In this document: in pieces, positions 24,609 to 31,740 of the stretch
How the letters are laid out: each line of letters opens with the position of its first letter
How positions within the stretch are numbered: the first letter of the stretch is position 1
Source of the DNA: an uncultured Hyphomicrobiales bacterium
GTDB taxonomy: Bacteria > Pseudomonadota > Alphaproteobacteria > Rhizobiales > Xanthobacteraceae
DNA: 34,199 nucleotides
Direction: 5' to 3'
Assembly (NCBI GenBank): GCA_903891395.1
Contig: CAITEM010000009.1
Location: 1-34,199 of the forward strand
Translations under genes and position numbers: made by a program
Notes under the pieces: model-generated
What the model was told of the DNA's origin: nothing
Databases searched by the model: none
What the model saw: only the letters and a program-made list of their open reading frames with translations

Positions 24609-24637
24609 TTGACGAGCGTCGCCATGCTCTGTATTTA
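24609..24637 (+). promoter_or_regulatory. Sigma-70 type promoter of the arsR-SRPBCC-VOC-SRPBCC operon
   Basis: TTGACG (24609-24614), a 17-base spacer, TATTTA (24632-24637). The expected start point is near 24644-24646, inside the palindrome at 24637-24664 and about 27 bases before the ATG at 24672. Confidence 0.65.
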
Positions 24638-24664
24638 ACCAATGAGTTATTTAACTGATTGGTT
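24637..24664. promoter_or_regulatory. 28-bp palindromic operator for the ArsR-family regulator
   Basis: AACCAATGAGTTAT pairs with TTAACTGATTGGTT: the two 14-base arms match as an inverted repeat except at position 8 and at the centre. It spans the -10 end and predicted start point of the promoter at 24609-24637, the classic place for repression by an ArsR/SmtB-type dimer encoded just downstream. Confidence 0.65.
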
Positions 24665-24671
24665 CATAACG

Positions 24672-25061
24672 ATGCAAGCGGACCGCCTCAGCGCCACGTT
24701 TTCCGCTCTCGCCGATCCGACGAGGCGCGCCATTCTGGCGCGCCTCGCACGCGGCGAAACCTCGGTGTCGGAATTGGCCGGGCCGTTCAAGATGAGCATG
24801 CCCGCGGTCTCCAAGCATCTCAAAGTGCTGGAGCATGCCGGTCTGATCACGCGCAGCCGCGCGGCGCAGACGCGGCCCTGCAAGATCGAAGCGGCCGCGC
24901 TGAAGGAGGCCGACGATTGGCTGGAAGAATACCGCCGGCTCTGGGAGCAGCGGCTCGACCGTCTCGAGGACTACCTGAAAGCCATTCAGGCCAATCCCGC
25001 GCAACAGGCGGCCGAATCCAAACCCAAAGCAAAGGAGAGGCGCCGTGGCCGAACGCAATAG
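24672..25061 (+). CDS. ArsR-family transcriptional repressor (no metal motif)
   Basis: 129 residues from ATG 24672. The winged helix is standard for the ArsR subgroup that precedes SRPBCC genes: FSALADPTRRAILARLARGE, then SVSELAGPFKMSMPAVSKHL as the recognition helix, then KVLEHAGLITR. The metal site ELCVCD of true ArsR/SmtB is absent and only one cysteine (C70) exists, so the inducer is probably not a metal. The tail after about 105 is polar and basic. An ATG at 24642 lies at the predicted transcription start and inside the operator, so 24672 is chosen; no Shine-Dalgarno is visible. It should repress its own operon. Confidence 0.92.
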   Translation: MQADRLSATFSALADPTRRAILARLARGETSVSELAGPFKMSMPAVSKHLKVLEHAGLITRSRAAQTRPCKIEAAALKEADDWLEEYRRLWEQRLDRLEDYLKAIQANPAQQAAESKPKAKERRRGRTQ

Positions 25062-25119
25062 CGTTACGGCCAACAGGCACGGGCCGCTAACAAAAATCTG
25101 AATTTGTACGGAGGATGCA

Positions 25120-25629
25120 ATGCAGGCTGCGCCATCAAAAGACTTTGTCATCTCGCGCGTGCTCGATGCACCGCGCGATCTGGTCTGGAAGTGTTTCACC
25201 GATCCCGCGCATATGCAGGCGTGGTGGGGACCTACCGGCGTCAACGTCGTCAAGTCGGAGATGGATCTGCGCGTCGGCGGCACCTATCTTTACGGCATGC
25301 AGACGCCGGACGGCGCTGTGATGTGGGGCCGGCAGGTCTTTCGCGAAATCACGCCACCGGAACGGCTGGTTCTCATCAACTCCTTCTCCAACGAAGCCGG
25401 CGGACTGTCGCGTCATCCGATGTCGCCGACCTGGCCAATCGAAATCTACTCGATCTTTACTTTCGACGAGATGCCGGACGGCAAGACCAGGTTCACTGTG
25501 ACCTGGCGGCCGTACAATCCGACGGATGAAGAGCGCGCCACCTTCGACGCAGGTCACGCCAGCATGACTGGCGGCTGGAGCGGCACCATCGATAAACTCG
25601 AAACCTATCTCGCGAAAGCGAAAGGGTAG
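25120..25629 (+). CDS. SRPBCC (Aha1/CalC-like) domain protein 1
   Basis: 169 residues with GGAGG 6-10 bases before the ATG. SRPBCC proteins form a helix-grip cavity for hydrophobic ligands; the Aha1/CalC group includes self-sacrificing resistance proteins, but most are uncharacterised. The family pattern is clear: FVISRVLDAPRDLVWKCFTD, HMQAWWGPTG, DLRVGGTYLYGM, ITPPERLVLINSF and the closing WSGTIDKLETYL helix. It is second in the ArsR-led operon, 58 bases after the regulator and 3 bases before the VOC gene. A role in tolerance to some small molecule is inferred from the family and the regulator. Confidence 0.92.
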   Translation: MQAAPSKDFVISRVLDAPRDLVWKCFTDPAHMQAWWGPTGVNVVKSEMDLRVGGTYLYGMQTPDGAVMWGRQVFREITPPERLVLINSFSNEAGGLSRHPMSPTWPIEIYSIFTFDEMPDGKTRFTVTWRPYNPTDEERATFDAGHASMTGGWSGTIDKLETYLAKAKG

Positions 25630-25632
25630 GTC

Positions 25633-26130
25633 ATGGCAATCGTCAAACAGAAGATCGTTCCCTGCCTATGGTTCGACACCAGGGCCGAAGAGGCGGCAAA
25701 CTTCTACGTCGGCATCTTCAAGAATTCCCGCATCGGCAGCGTCAGCCGCTTTCCCTACGCCGGCAAGGAAATCCACGGCAAGGACGCGGGCTCGGCGATG
25801 GTTGTCGAGTTCGAGATCGAGGGCCAAACCTTCACAGCGTTGAACGGCGGCCCGCAATTCACCTTCGACGAGGCGGTTTCGTTTCAGGTGATGTGTGAGT
25901 CGCAGGAAGAGATCGACCATTACTGGAGCAAGCTCACCGCCGATGGCGGCACTGAAGGACAGTGCGGTTGGCTCAAGGACAAGTTCAAACTGTCCTGGCA
26001 GATCGTGCCCAGCATCGTGCCGAAGCTGATGACCGGCGGCCCCGACAAGGCGGCGCGTGTGATGAACGCCTTCATGAAGATGAAAAAGCTCGACATCGCA
26101 ACGCTGCAACATGCCGCCGAGGGGCAATGA
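25633..26130 (+). CDS. VOC-superfamily protein (PhnB / 3-demethylubiquinone-methyltransferase-like fold)
   Basis: 165 residues of paired beta-alpha-beta-beta-beta modules. KIVPCLWFDTRAEEAANFYV and GQTFTALNGGPQFTFDEAVS are the usual signatures of the PhnB-like group, often labelled 3-demethylubiquinone-9 3-methyltransferase although no methyltransferase motif exists. GWLKDKFKLSWQIVPSIVPK and a C-terminal MMKMKKLDIA-type helix (MNAFMKMKKLDI) follow the family pattern. VOC proteins use a metal or an empty cavity to act on, or hold, small molecules; substrate unknown. It sits between two SRPBCC genes with gaps of 3 bases and 1 base, so the three are surely co-expressed. Confidence 0.92.
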   Translation: MAIVKQKIVPCLWFDTRAEEAANFYVGIFKNSRIGSVSRFPYAGKEIHGKDAGSAMVVEFEIEGQTFTALNGGPQFTFDEAVSFQVMCESQEEIDHYWSKLTADGGTEGQCGWLKDKFKLSWQIVPSIVPKLMTGGPDKAARVMNAFMKMKKLDIATLQHAAEGQ

Positions 26131-26131
26131 C

Positions 26132-26605
26132 ATGACAAAAACGGAATCATTTGGCGAAGGCACGGTCGAGATCGTCCGTGTGTTCGACGCGCCGCGCGCT
26201 TTGGTGTGGCAGGCCTGGACCGATCCCAAGATGATGGCGCAGTGGTTCGGGCCGCGCGGCTTTACCAGCTCGGTGCCGGAGTTGGACGTCCGCGTCGGCG
26301 GTGCCCTGCGCATCGTCATGCACGGGCCTGACGGCAATGACTATCCGATGAAGGGCGTGTTTACCGAGGTGGTTGCGCCCGAGCGGTTGGTGTTCAGCAA
26401 CATCGCGCTCGACAATGACGGCAATCATCTGCTCGAGGGCAAAACCAGCGTCTCGCTCACCGAGCACGGCGGCAAGACGACGGTGACCTTGAAGTCACAC
26501 GCCGTGGGCCTGGTCCCGGCCGCGCCGCAGATGCTGGCTGGCATGAACGCGGGCTGGACCCAGAGTATCGACAAGATGGGAGAGTTGGTGGCGCGCTCGA
26601 AGTAG
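26132..26605 (+). CDS. SRPBCC (Aha1/CalC-like) domain protein 2
   Basis: 157 residues from ATG 26132, one base after the VOC stop, with GAGGGG about 8 bases ahead. An ATG seven codons earlier would overlap the VOC gene and is not needed. Family features: IVRVFDAPRALVWQAWTDP, MMAQWFGPRGFTS, ELDVRVGGALRIVMHGPDG, EVVAPERLVFSN and the final GWTQSIDKMGELV helix. It is a diverged paralogue of the SRPBCC at 25120 (the same FTDP/WTDP-W-GP and DxRVGG spacing). It ends the operon and converges on ubiB with only 3 bases between the stops; no terminator hairpin is apparent. Confidence 0.92.
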   Translation: MTKTESFGEGTVEIVRVFDAPRALVWQAWTDPKMMAQWFGPRGFTSSVPELDVRVGGALRIVMHGPDGNDYPMKGVFTEVVAPERLVFSNIALDNDGNHLLEGKTSVSLTEHGGKTTVTLKSHAVGLVPAAPQMLAGMNAGWTQSIDKMGELVARSK

Positions 26606-26608
26606 CGG

Positions 26609-28180
26609 TTACACCAACATCCACGCGATCGTGGCGAGCAACGCCGCAATGGCCCACAGCGCGGCGGCGGTCCAGCGGTTGCGCCGCGCCTCGGCCTTGC
26701 CGATCGCCGCCACCGTTTCTGGCGCCAGCACCAGGCCGTTGCGGGTAATGTCGTCGAACTGGTCGATCAAGATGCCGGCGCGGCTGAGCAACGACGGCAC
26801 CTGTGCGGCGAAACGGCCGAGTTCGCCGGCGCCCTGCGCCACGTCTTCCAGCTTGCCGATGGGGCCGAGATTGCGCTCGATCCATTCGCGCACCACGGGA
26901 TCGGCTACCGCCCACATATCGAGCTTGGGATCGAGCGTTCGGGCGACGCCTTCAACCACGACCATGGTCTTCTGCAGCAGCAGCAGTTCCGGCCGCGTGC
27001 GCATGTCGAACAGGCCGGTCACTTCAAAGAGAAGCATCAGCAGCTTCGCCATCGAGATGTCTTCGGCGGTGCGATTGTGAATCGGCTCGCCGATGGCGCG
27101 GATCGCCTGCGCGAAAGCCTCGACCGAATGGTGCCGCGGCACGTCTCCGGCATCGAACTGCACCTGCGCCGTGCGCTGATAATCGCGGGTGATGAAGCCG
27201 AACAGAATTTCCGCCAGAAAGCGGCGTTCCTTGGGGCCAAGCCGGCCCATGATACCGAAATCCACGGCGACGAGGCGGCCTTCGGTGTCGACGAACAAAT
27301 TACCCGGATGCATGTCGGCGTGAAAGAAGCCGTCGCGCAGCGCGTGGCGCAGGAAGCTCTGGATCACCTTGTGGCCGAGTGCCGGCAGGTCGTAGCCTTG
27401 GACTTCGAGGGCGGCGCGGTCGTTGAGCGGCGTGCCGTCGATCCACTCCATCGTCAGCACTTCGCGTGCGGTGCGGTCCCAGTCGACGGTGGGGACGCGG
27501 AAGCCCTCGTCTTTGACGGTATTTTCGGCCATTTCGGACAAAGCGGCGGCTTCGAGCCGAAAATCCATCTCCATCGCTACCGAGCGCGCCAGCGTCACGA
27601 CCGCTTCGACCGGCCGCAGCCGTTGCGCTTCGAGCGAGAAGTCCTCGGCCTTGCGCGCGGCGAACAGGAAGGCGTCGAGATCGACCTTGAACCGGTGGGC
27701 GACATTGGGGCGGATGATCTTCACCGCGACAGGCTTGCGGCCGTCGGGCGTATCGACTTCGGCCTTGTGAACCTGCGCGATCGAGGCCGCCGCGACCGCC
27801 GGACCGAAACTGGCGTAGATCGTGTCGAGCGGCTTGTCCAAAGCGCCGACAACGACTGCTTCGGCCTGCGCCTGCGGGAACGGCGCCATCTTGTCCTGCA
27901 GGCTTTCCAGATCATGCGAGATGGCGGTGCCGACCACGTCGGGCCGCGTCGCCATGAACTGACCGAGCTTGACGTAAGTCGGGCCGAGTTTGGTCAGCGC
28001 GGCGGCGAGCCGGCTGGAGCCATCCTTGGCTGTCGGGCGCTCGATCAGCCGCGCCAAAGCAATGGCTGTCTTCGCGGGCAACGGCAACGGCCGCGTATCG
28101 ACCAGCGCGAACACACCCTCGCGCGCGAACACAAAGCCGGCGCGCGTCAGACGGACGAGGTGGGACAGAGAAGAGATCAC
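26609..28180 (-). CDS. ubiB: UbiB, atypical kinase of ubiquinone biosynthesis
   Basis: 523 residues from a GTG at 28180 that overlaps the ubiE stop (GTGA); the frame continues upstream inside ubiE but that part is not coding. UbiB is an ABC1/ADCK-type ATPase needed for coenzyme Q synthesis or lipid-intermediate extraction at the inner membrane. The KxGQ signature appears as KLGQ (71-74), the Ala-rich loop as AVAAASIAQVHKA, and the kinase core as FFHADMHPGNLFVD and AVDFGIMGRLG. A C-terminal membrane helix (WTAAALWAIAALLATIAWML) is expected for the family. Length matches E. coli UbiB. Confidence 0.96.
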   Translation of the reverse strand: MISSLSHLVRLTRAGFVFAREGVFALVDTRPLPLPAKTAIALARLIERPTAKDGSSRLAAALTKLGPTYVKLGQFMATRPDVVGTAISHDLESLQDKMAPFPQAQAEAVVVGALDKPLDTIYASFGPAVAAASIAQVHKAEVDTPDGRKPVAVKIIRPNVAHRFKVDLDAFLFAARKAEDFSLEAQRLRPVEAVVTLARSVAMEMDFRLEAAALSEMAENTVKDEGFRVPTVDWDRTAREVLTMEWIDGTPLNDRAALEVQGYDLPALGHKVIQSFLRHALRDGFFHADMHPGNLFVDTEGRLVAVDFGIMGRLGPKERRFLAEILFGFITRDYQRTAQVQFDAGDVPRHHSVEAFAQAIRAIGEPIHNRTAEDISMAKLLMLLFEVTGLFDMRTRPELLLLQKTMVVVEGVARTLDPKLDMWAVADPVVREWIERNLGPIGKLEDVAQGAGELGRFAAQVPSLLSRAGILIDQFDDITRNGLVLAPETVAAIGKAEARRNRWTAAALWAIAALLATIAWMLV

Positions 28181-28965
28181 AGCTTCCAGCCTGAATGCAG
28201 CGCCACCACGCCGCCGGTCATGGACGTGAACGAAACGCGGCGGAAGCCGGCGGTCTCGATCATTGCCGCGAAGGCTTTCGGCTTCGGGAATTTGCGGATC
28301 GACTCGACCAGGTACTGGTAGGCCTCGCGGTCGCCGGTGACGCGCTCGCCGATGCGCGGGATCACCTGGTACGAATACAGGTCGTAGATTTTGTCGAGGC
28401 CGGGCACGTCGACCGACGAGAATTCGAGGCAGAGGAATCGTCCGCCGATGCGCAGCACGCGAAAAGCTTCGCTCAGCGCGCGCTCGATGCGCGGCACATT
28501 GCGGATGCCGAAGGCGATGGTGACGCAATCGAAGCTGCGGTCGGGGTAGGGCAGCTCTTCCGCGTTGCCTTGCTCGAAGGTGACCATGCCGTCGAGCCCG
28601 CGCTGTTCGGCGCGTTCGCGGCCAACCGCCAGCATCTCGGCGTTGATGTCGCAGACGGTGACGCGCGTGCCCATGCCGCCCGCTTCGACCACGCGGAAGG
28701 CAACGTCGCCGGTGCCGCCCGCCAAATCCAGCAGCGCGAACGCCTTGTCCGACATTTCGCCAAGACGGCCGGGACGGCCTTTTGGTGGCGGATTGACCGC
28801 CGTCACCAGCGCGTCTTTCCACGGACGGTGTAGTCCGGCCGACATCAGATCGTTCATCAGGTCGTAGCGCTTGGCGACAGAGTGGAACACCTCGTCCACC
28901 ATGCCCTGCTTGTCCGACAGAGGGACGGTTTTCTCGCCAAAATGAGTGTCTTCTCGCGCAGCCAT
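28177..28965 (-). CDS. ubiE: Ubiquinone/menaquinone biosynthesis C-methyltransferase
   Basis: 262 residues from ATG 28965. An SAM-dependent C-methylase acting on the demethoxy-quinol intermediate of ubiquinone (and on demethylmenaquinol where present). The conserved opening FGEKTVPLSDKQGMVDEVFH leads to SVAKRYDLMNDLMSAGLHR, the SAM-binding motif LLDLAGGTGDVAFRV (78-92), and VTIAFGIRNVP and LEFSSVDVPG further on. An ATG ten codons upstream adds a non-conserved tail (MVLPTKDYWS), and an AAGGA lies before the chosen start. It is coupled to ubiB by the GTGA overlap and is divergent from mutM. Confidence 0.96.
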   Translation of the reverse strand: MAAREDTHFGEKTVPLSDKQGMVDEVFHSVAKRYDLMNDLMSAGLHRPWKDALVTAVNPPPKGRPGRLGEMSDKAFALLDLAGGTGDVAFRVVEAGGMGTRVTVCDINAEMLAVGRERAEQRGLDGMVTFEQGNAEELPYPDRSFDCVTIAFGIRNVPRIERALSEAFRVLRIGGRFLCLEFSSVDVPGLDKIYDLYSYQVIPRIGERVTGDREAYQYLVESIRKFPKPKAFAAMIETAGFRRVSFTSMTGGVVALHSGWKL

Positions 28966-29044
28966 AGACCAATAATCCTTTGTCGGCAGGACCATAGCGC
29001 GCGGGTGCGCGGGGCGCTATGTGTCGTTAAGAAAGCGGTTAACC

Positions 29045-29911
29045 ATGCCCGAGCTGCCCGAAGTCGAAACCGTTCGCCGCGGCCTGGCCCCCGCCATGGA
29101 AGGCGTACGGGTGGACAAGGTCGAGGTGCGCCACCGCGGCCTGCGCTGGCCGATCGCCAAGGATTTCGAAAAGCGGATTAACGGCCAGACCGTCACCAGC
29201 GTCGGCCGTCGGGCGAAATATCTGATCGTCGATCTGTCGTCGGGCGACGTGCTCGTCATGCATCTCGGCATGTCGGGTTCGTTCCGCGTCAATGATGGCA
29301 AGATCGCCAAATATCATCACGAGAAATCCAAGAGCGAGACGCACGACCATGTCGTGTTTCATATGTCCAACGGCGCGACGGTGACGTTCAACGATCCGCG
29401 CCGTTTCGGTTCGATGAAGCTTGTGACGCGCGCGAAGATTGACGAAGAGCCGTTGCTCAGTGGCATCGGTCCGGAGCCGCTTGGCAATCAATTCGACGCT
29501 GCGATGCTGGCCGCGGCCTGCGCCGGCAAAAAGACGTCGCTCAAAGCCGCGCTGCTCGATCAGCGTGTCGTGGCGGGGCTCGGCAATATCTACGTCTGCG
29601 AAGCGCTGTTCCGCGCGCGGCTGTCGCCGAAGCGTCAGGCGTCCACGATCGCGGACCGCAAGGGGCAGCCGAACGCGCACGCCATCGCATTGGTCGACGC
29701 CATCAAGGCCGTGCTGCACGACGCCATCAAGGCCGGCGGCTCGTCGCTGCGCGACCACCGCCGCGCCGACGGCTCACTCGGCGATTTCCAGCATAATTTC
29801 CTGGTCTATGACCGCGAGGGCGAGCCTTGTCCCGGCGGCTGCAAAGGCACCGTGAAGCGCATCGTACAGAACGGCCGCTCGACGTTCTATTGCCCCGCCT
29901 GCCAGAAGTGA
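29045..29911 (+). CDS. mutM: Formamidopyrimidine-DNA glycosylase
   Basis: 288 residues from ATG 29045 (MPELPEVETVRRGL). It excises 8-oxoguanine and FapyG; after Met removal, Pro1 is the nucleophile and Glu2 the acid. An earlier GTG at 29021 would bury the catalytic Pro and is rejected. HLGMSGSFRV, FNDPRRFGSM, LLDQRVVAGLGNIYVCEAL (helix-two-turn-helix) and the zinc finger with GEPCPGGCKG and STFYCPACQ are all present; the first pair is spaced CxxxC rather than the common CxxC, a spacing that varies in alphaproteobacteria. Divergent from ubiE. Confidence 0.97.
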   Translation: MPELPEVETVRRGLAPAMEGVRVDKVEVRHRGLRWPIAKDFEKRINGQTVTSVGRRAKYLIVDLSSGDVLVMHLGMSGSFRVNDGKIAKYHHEKSKSETHDHVVFHMSNGATVTFNDPRRFGSMKLVTRAKIDEEPLLSGIGPEPLGNQFDAAMLAAACAGKKTSLKAALLDQRVVAGLGNIYVCEALFRARLSPKRQASTIADRKGQPNAHAIALVDAIKAVLHDAIKAGGSSLRDHRRADGSLGDFQHNFLVYDREGEPCPGGCKGTVKRIVQNGRSTFYCPACQK

Positions 29912-29976
29912 CAGGCCTGACATCCCGCGCGGAATGTGCTTCCAATGGAGAAAATAAATAATCGCCGGGGAAGAAC

Positions 29977-30933
29977 ATGCGCATACTTGGTCTTGCTCTC
30001 GTTGTTTTGGCCTGCCTGACAGGCGCCGCGTCGGCGGAATATCCGGATCGCCCGATCCGTCTGATCGTGCCGCAGGCCGCGGGCAGTGCCACCGACACGG
30101 CCGCGCGCATTCTTGCTTCCGAACTGCAACGTGAACTCAACCAGACTGTCGTGGTGGACGATCGGCCGGGCGGCGCGCTGACGTTGGGGCTCGACCTGGT
30201 CGCGAAATCGGCGCCGGACGGCTACACCATCGGCATGGGTCCGATCGGCGGGCTCGCCATCACGCGGCACATGGTGGCGAAGATGCCCTTCGACATCGAA
30301 CGCGATCTGCAGCCGATCTGTCTGGTGACGCGCGGCCATCTGCTGCTCGCGGTATCGCCGAAGCTGCCGGTCAATTCGGTGCAGGAGCTGATCGACTACG
30401 CCAAGAAGAATCCCGGCAAGCTGACCAATGCGTCGTCGAGCAACGGGTCGCCCGGCCATCTCGGCGGCGAACTGTTCAAATACATGACCGGCACGCAGAT
30501 CGTGCACGTGCCCTATCGCGGTGGCGCCTCCGCCATCAACGACCTGATCGCGGGGCATGTCGACATCATGTTCGAGAGCCTGCAATCGATCGCGCCGCAC
30601 GCGCGCGCCGGTTCGGTTCACGCGCTCGGCGTCAGCGGCGCCACGCGCTCACCCGGCTTTCCCGAACTGCCGACCATTGGCGAAACCGTGCCGGGCTATC
30701 TGGCGCCGACCTGGACCGGCGTGGTGGGTCCGGCCGGACTGCCGCGCCCGATCCTCGACAAGCTCAATGCCGCGATTAACAAGGCGATCCTGTCGGAAGG
30801 TTTCAAGGACAAGTTCGCCAAGATCGGCGACGAGGGTGGCGGCGGCAGCCCCGAGGACTTCGCGGCGCTGATCAGGAGCGATTCCGCCAAATGGGGCGAG
30901 GTTATTCAGCGCGCAGGCATTAAGCTGGAATGA
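29977..30933 (+). CDS. Bug/TctC-family periplasmic solute-binding protein
   Basis: 318 residues with a Sec signal (MRILGLALVVLACLTGAASA, cleavage before EYPD). The mature start EYPDRPIRLIVPQAAGSATD, then VVVDDRPGGALTLGLDLVAK, and GNASS-like LTNASSSNGSPGHLGGELF with HVPYRGGASAINDL are the Bug family pattern; these proteins bind organic acids such as tricarboxylates, often for TctAB transporters. No tctA or tctB gene is in the window, as is common for orphan Bug proteins. GGGGAAG lies 5 bases before the ATG. The gene stands between mutM and the enoyl-CoA hydratase, which are usually direct neighbours in Rhizobiales, so it looks like an insertion. Confidence 0.93.
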   Translation: MRILGLALVVLACLTGAASAEYPDRPIRLIVPQAAGSATDTAARILASELQRELNQTVVVDDRPGGALTLGLDLVAKSAPDGYTIGMGPIGGLAITRHMVAKMPFDIERDLQPICLVTRGHLLLAVSPKLPVNSVQELIDYAKKNPGKLTNASSSNGSPGHLGGELFKYMTGTQIVHVPYRGGASAINDLIAGHVDIMFESLQSIAPHARAGSVHALGVSGATRSPGFPELPTIGETVPGYLAPTWTGVVGPAGLPRPILDKLNAAINKAILSEGFKDKFAKIGDEGGGGSPEDFAALIRSDSAKWGEVIQRAGIKLE

Positions 30934-30957
30934 GCGGCAACCGCTTAAGGACAGGTC

Positions 30958-31731
30958 ATGGCTTACGAAAACATCATCGTCGAAACCAAGGGCCGCGTCG
31001 GCGTCGTAAGGCTCAACCGGCCGCAGGCGCTCAACGCGCTTAACCGCGCGCTGGTGACTGAACTTTTTCAGGCGATTGACGGCTTTGAGGCCGACGAAGG
31101 GATCGGCTGCATCCTGCTGACCGGTAGCGACAAGGCCTTCGCCGCGGGTGCCGATATCAAGGAGATGGCCGACAAGACCTTCATCGAGGCCTATCTCGGC
31201 AATTTTTGCGCCGATTGGGATCGCGCGGCGCGGGCGCGTAAGCCGATCGTGGCTGCTGTGGCGGGTTTCGCGCTCGGCGGCGGCTGCGAACTGGCGATGC
31301 AGTGCGATCTCATCATCGCCGCCGACACCGCCAAATTCGGCCAGCCGGAAATCAAACTCGGCGTCATCCCCGGCATTGGCGGCACGCAGCGGCTGACGCG
31401 CGCGGTCGGCAAGGCCAAGGCGATGGACATGATCCTCACCGGCCGCATGATGGATGCGGCCGAGGCCGAACGGTCGGGGCTTGTGGCCCGCGTCGTGCCG
31501 GCCGCGAGCTTGATGGATGAGGCGATGAAGGTCGCCGACACCATCGCCACTATGTCGCTGCCGTCGGCGCTGGCCGGCAAGGAGGCGGTCAACGCCGCTT
31601 TCGAAACCTCGTTGGCCGAAGGCGCGCGCTTCGAGCGGCGCATTTTCCATTCGCTGTTTGCGACCGACGATCAGAAAGAAGGCATGAAAGCCTTCGTCGA
31701 AAAGCGAAAGCCGGATTGGAAGAATAAATAA
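30958..31731 (+). CDS. Enoyl-CoA hydratase (crotonase family)
   Basis: 257 residues. Adds water to trans-2-enoyl-CoA in fatty-acid beta-oxidation. Both catalytic glutamates are visible, Glu111 (GGGCELAMQCDL) and Glu131 (FGQPEIKLGVIPG), together with the oxyanion region FAAGADIKEM (61-70) and GGTQRLTRAVG. The C-terminal KEGMKAFVEKRKPDWKNK is the family ending. It follows the Bug gene by 24 bases and may be read with it. In many alphaproteobacteria this gene sits between mutM and rpsT-dnaA near the replication origin; here the next gene is a convergent pseudo-protease 9 bases away. Confidence 0.94.
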   Translation: MAYENIIVETKGRVGVVRLNRPQALNALNRALVTELFQAIDGFEADEGIGCILLTGSDKAFAAGADIKEMADKTFIEAYLGNFCADWDRAARARKPIVAAVAGFALGGGCELAMQCDLIIAADTAKFGQPEIKLGVIPGIGGTQRLTRAVGKAKAMDMILTGRMMDAAEAERSGLVARVVPAASLMDEAMKVADTIATMSLPSALAGKEAVNAAFETSLAEGARFERRIFHSLFATDDQKEGMKAFVEKRKPDWKNK

Positions 31732-31740
31732 CGCCGATTG

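Noticed and set aside
24642..24671. Upstream in-frame start for the ArsR-family gene
   Set aside because: It falls at the predicted transcription start and inside the operator palindrome, and would add ten unrelated residues.
28181..28972. Long N-terminal extension of the ubiB frame through ubiE
   Set aside because: The extension is the wrong frame of ubiE; a GTG at 28180 in a GTGA overlap gives a UbiB of normal length.
29836..29860. CxxxC instead of CxxC in the MutM zinc finger as a defect
   Set aside because: Spacing of the first cysteine pair varies among alphaproteobacterial MutM proteins and the second pair is normal.
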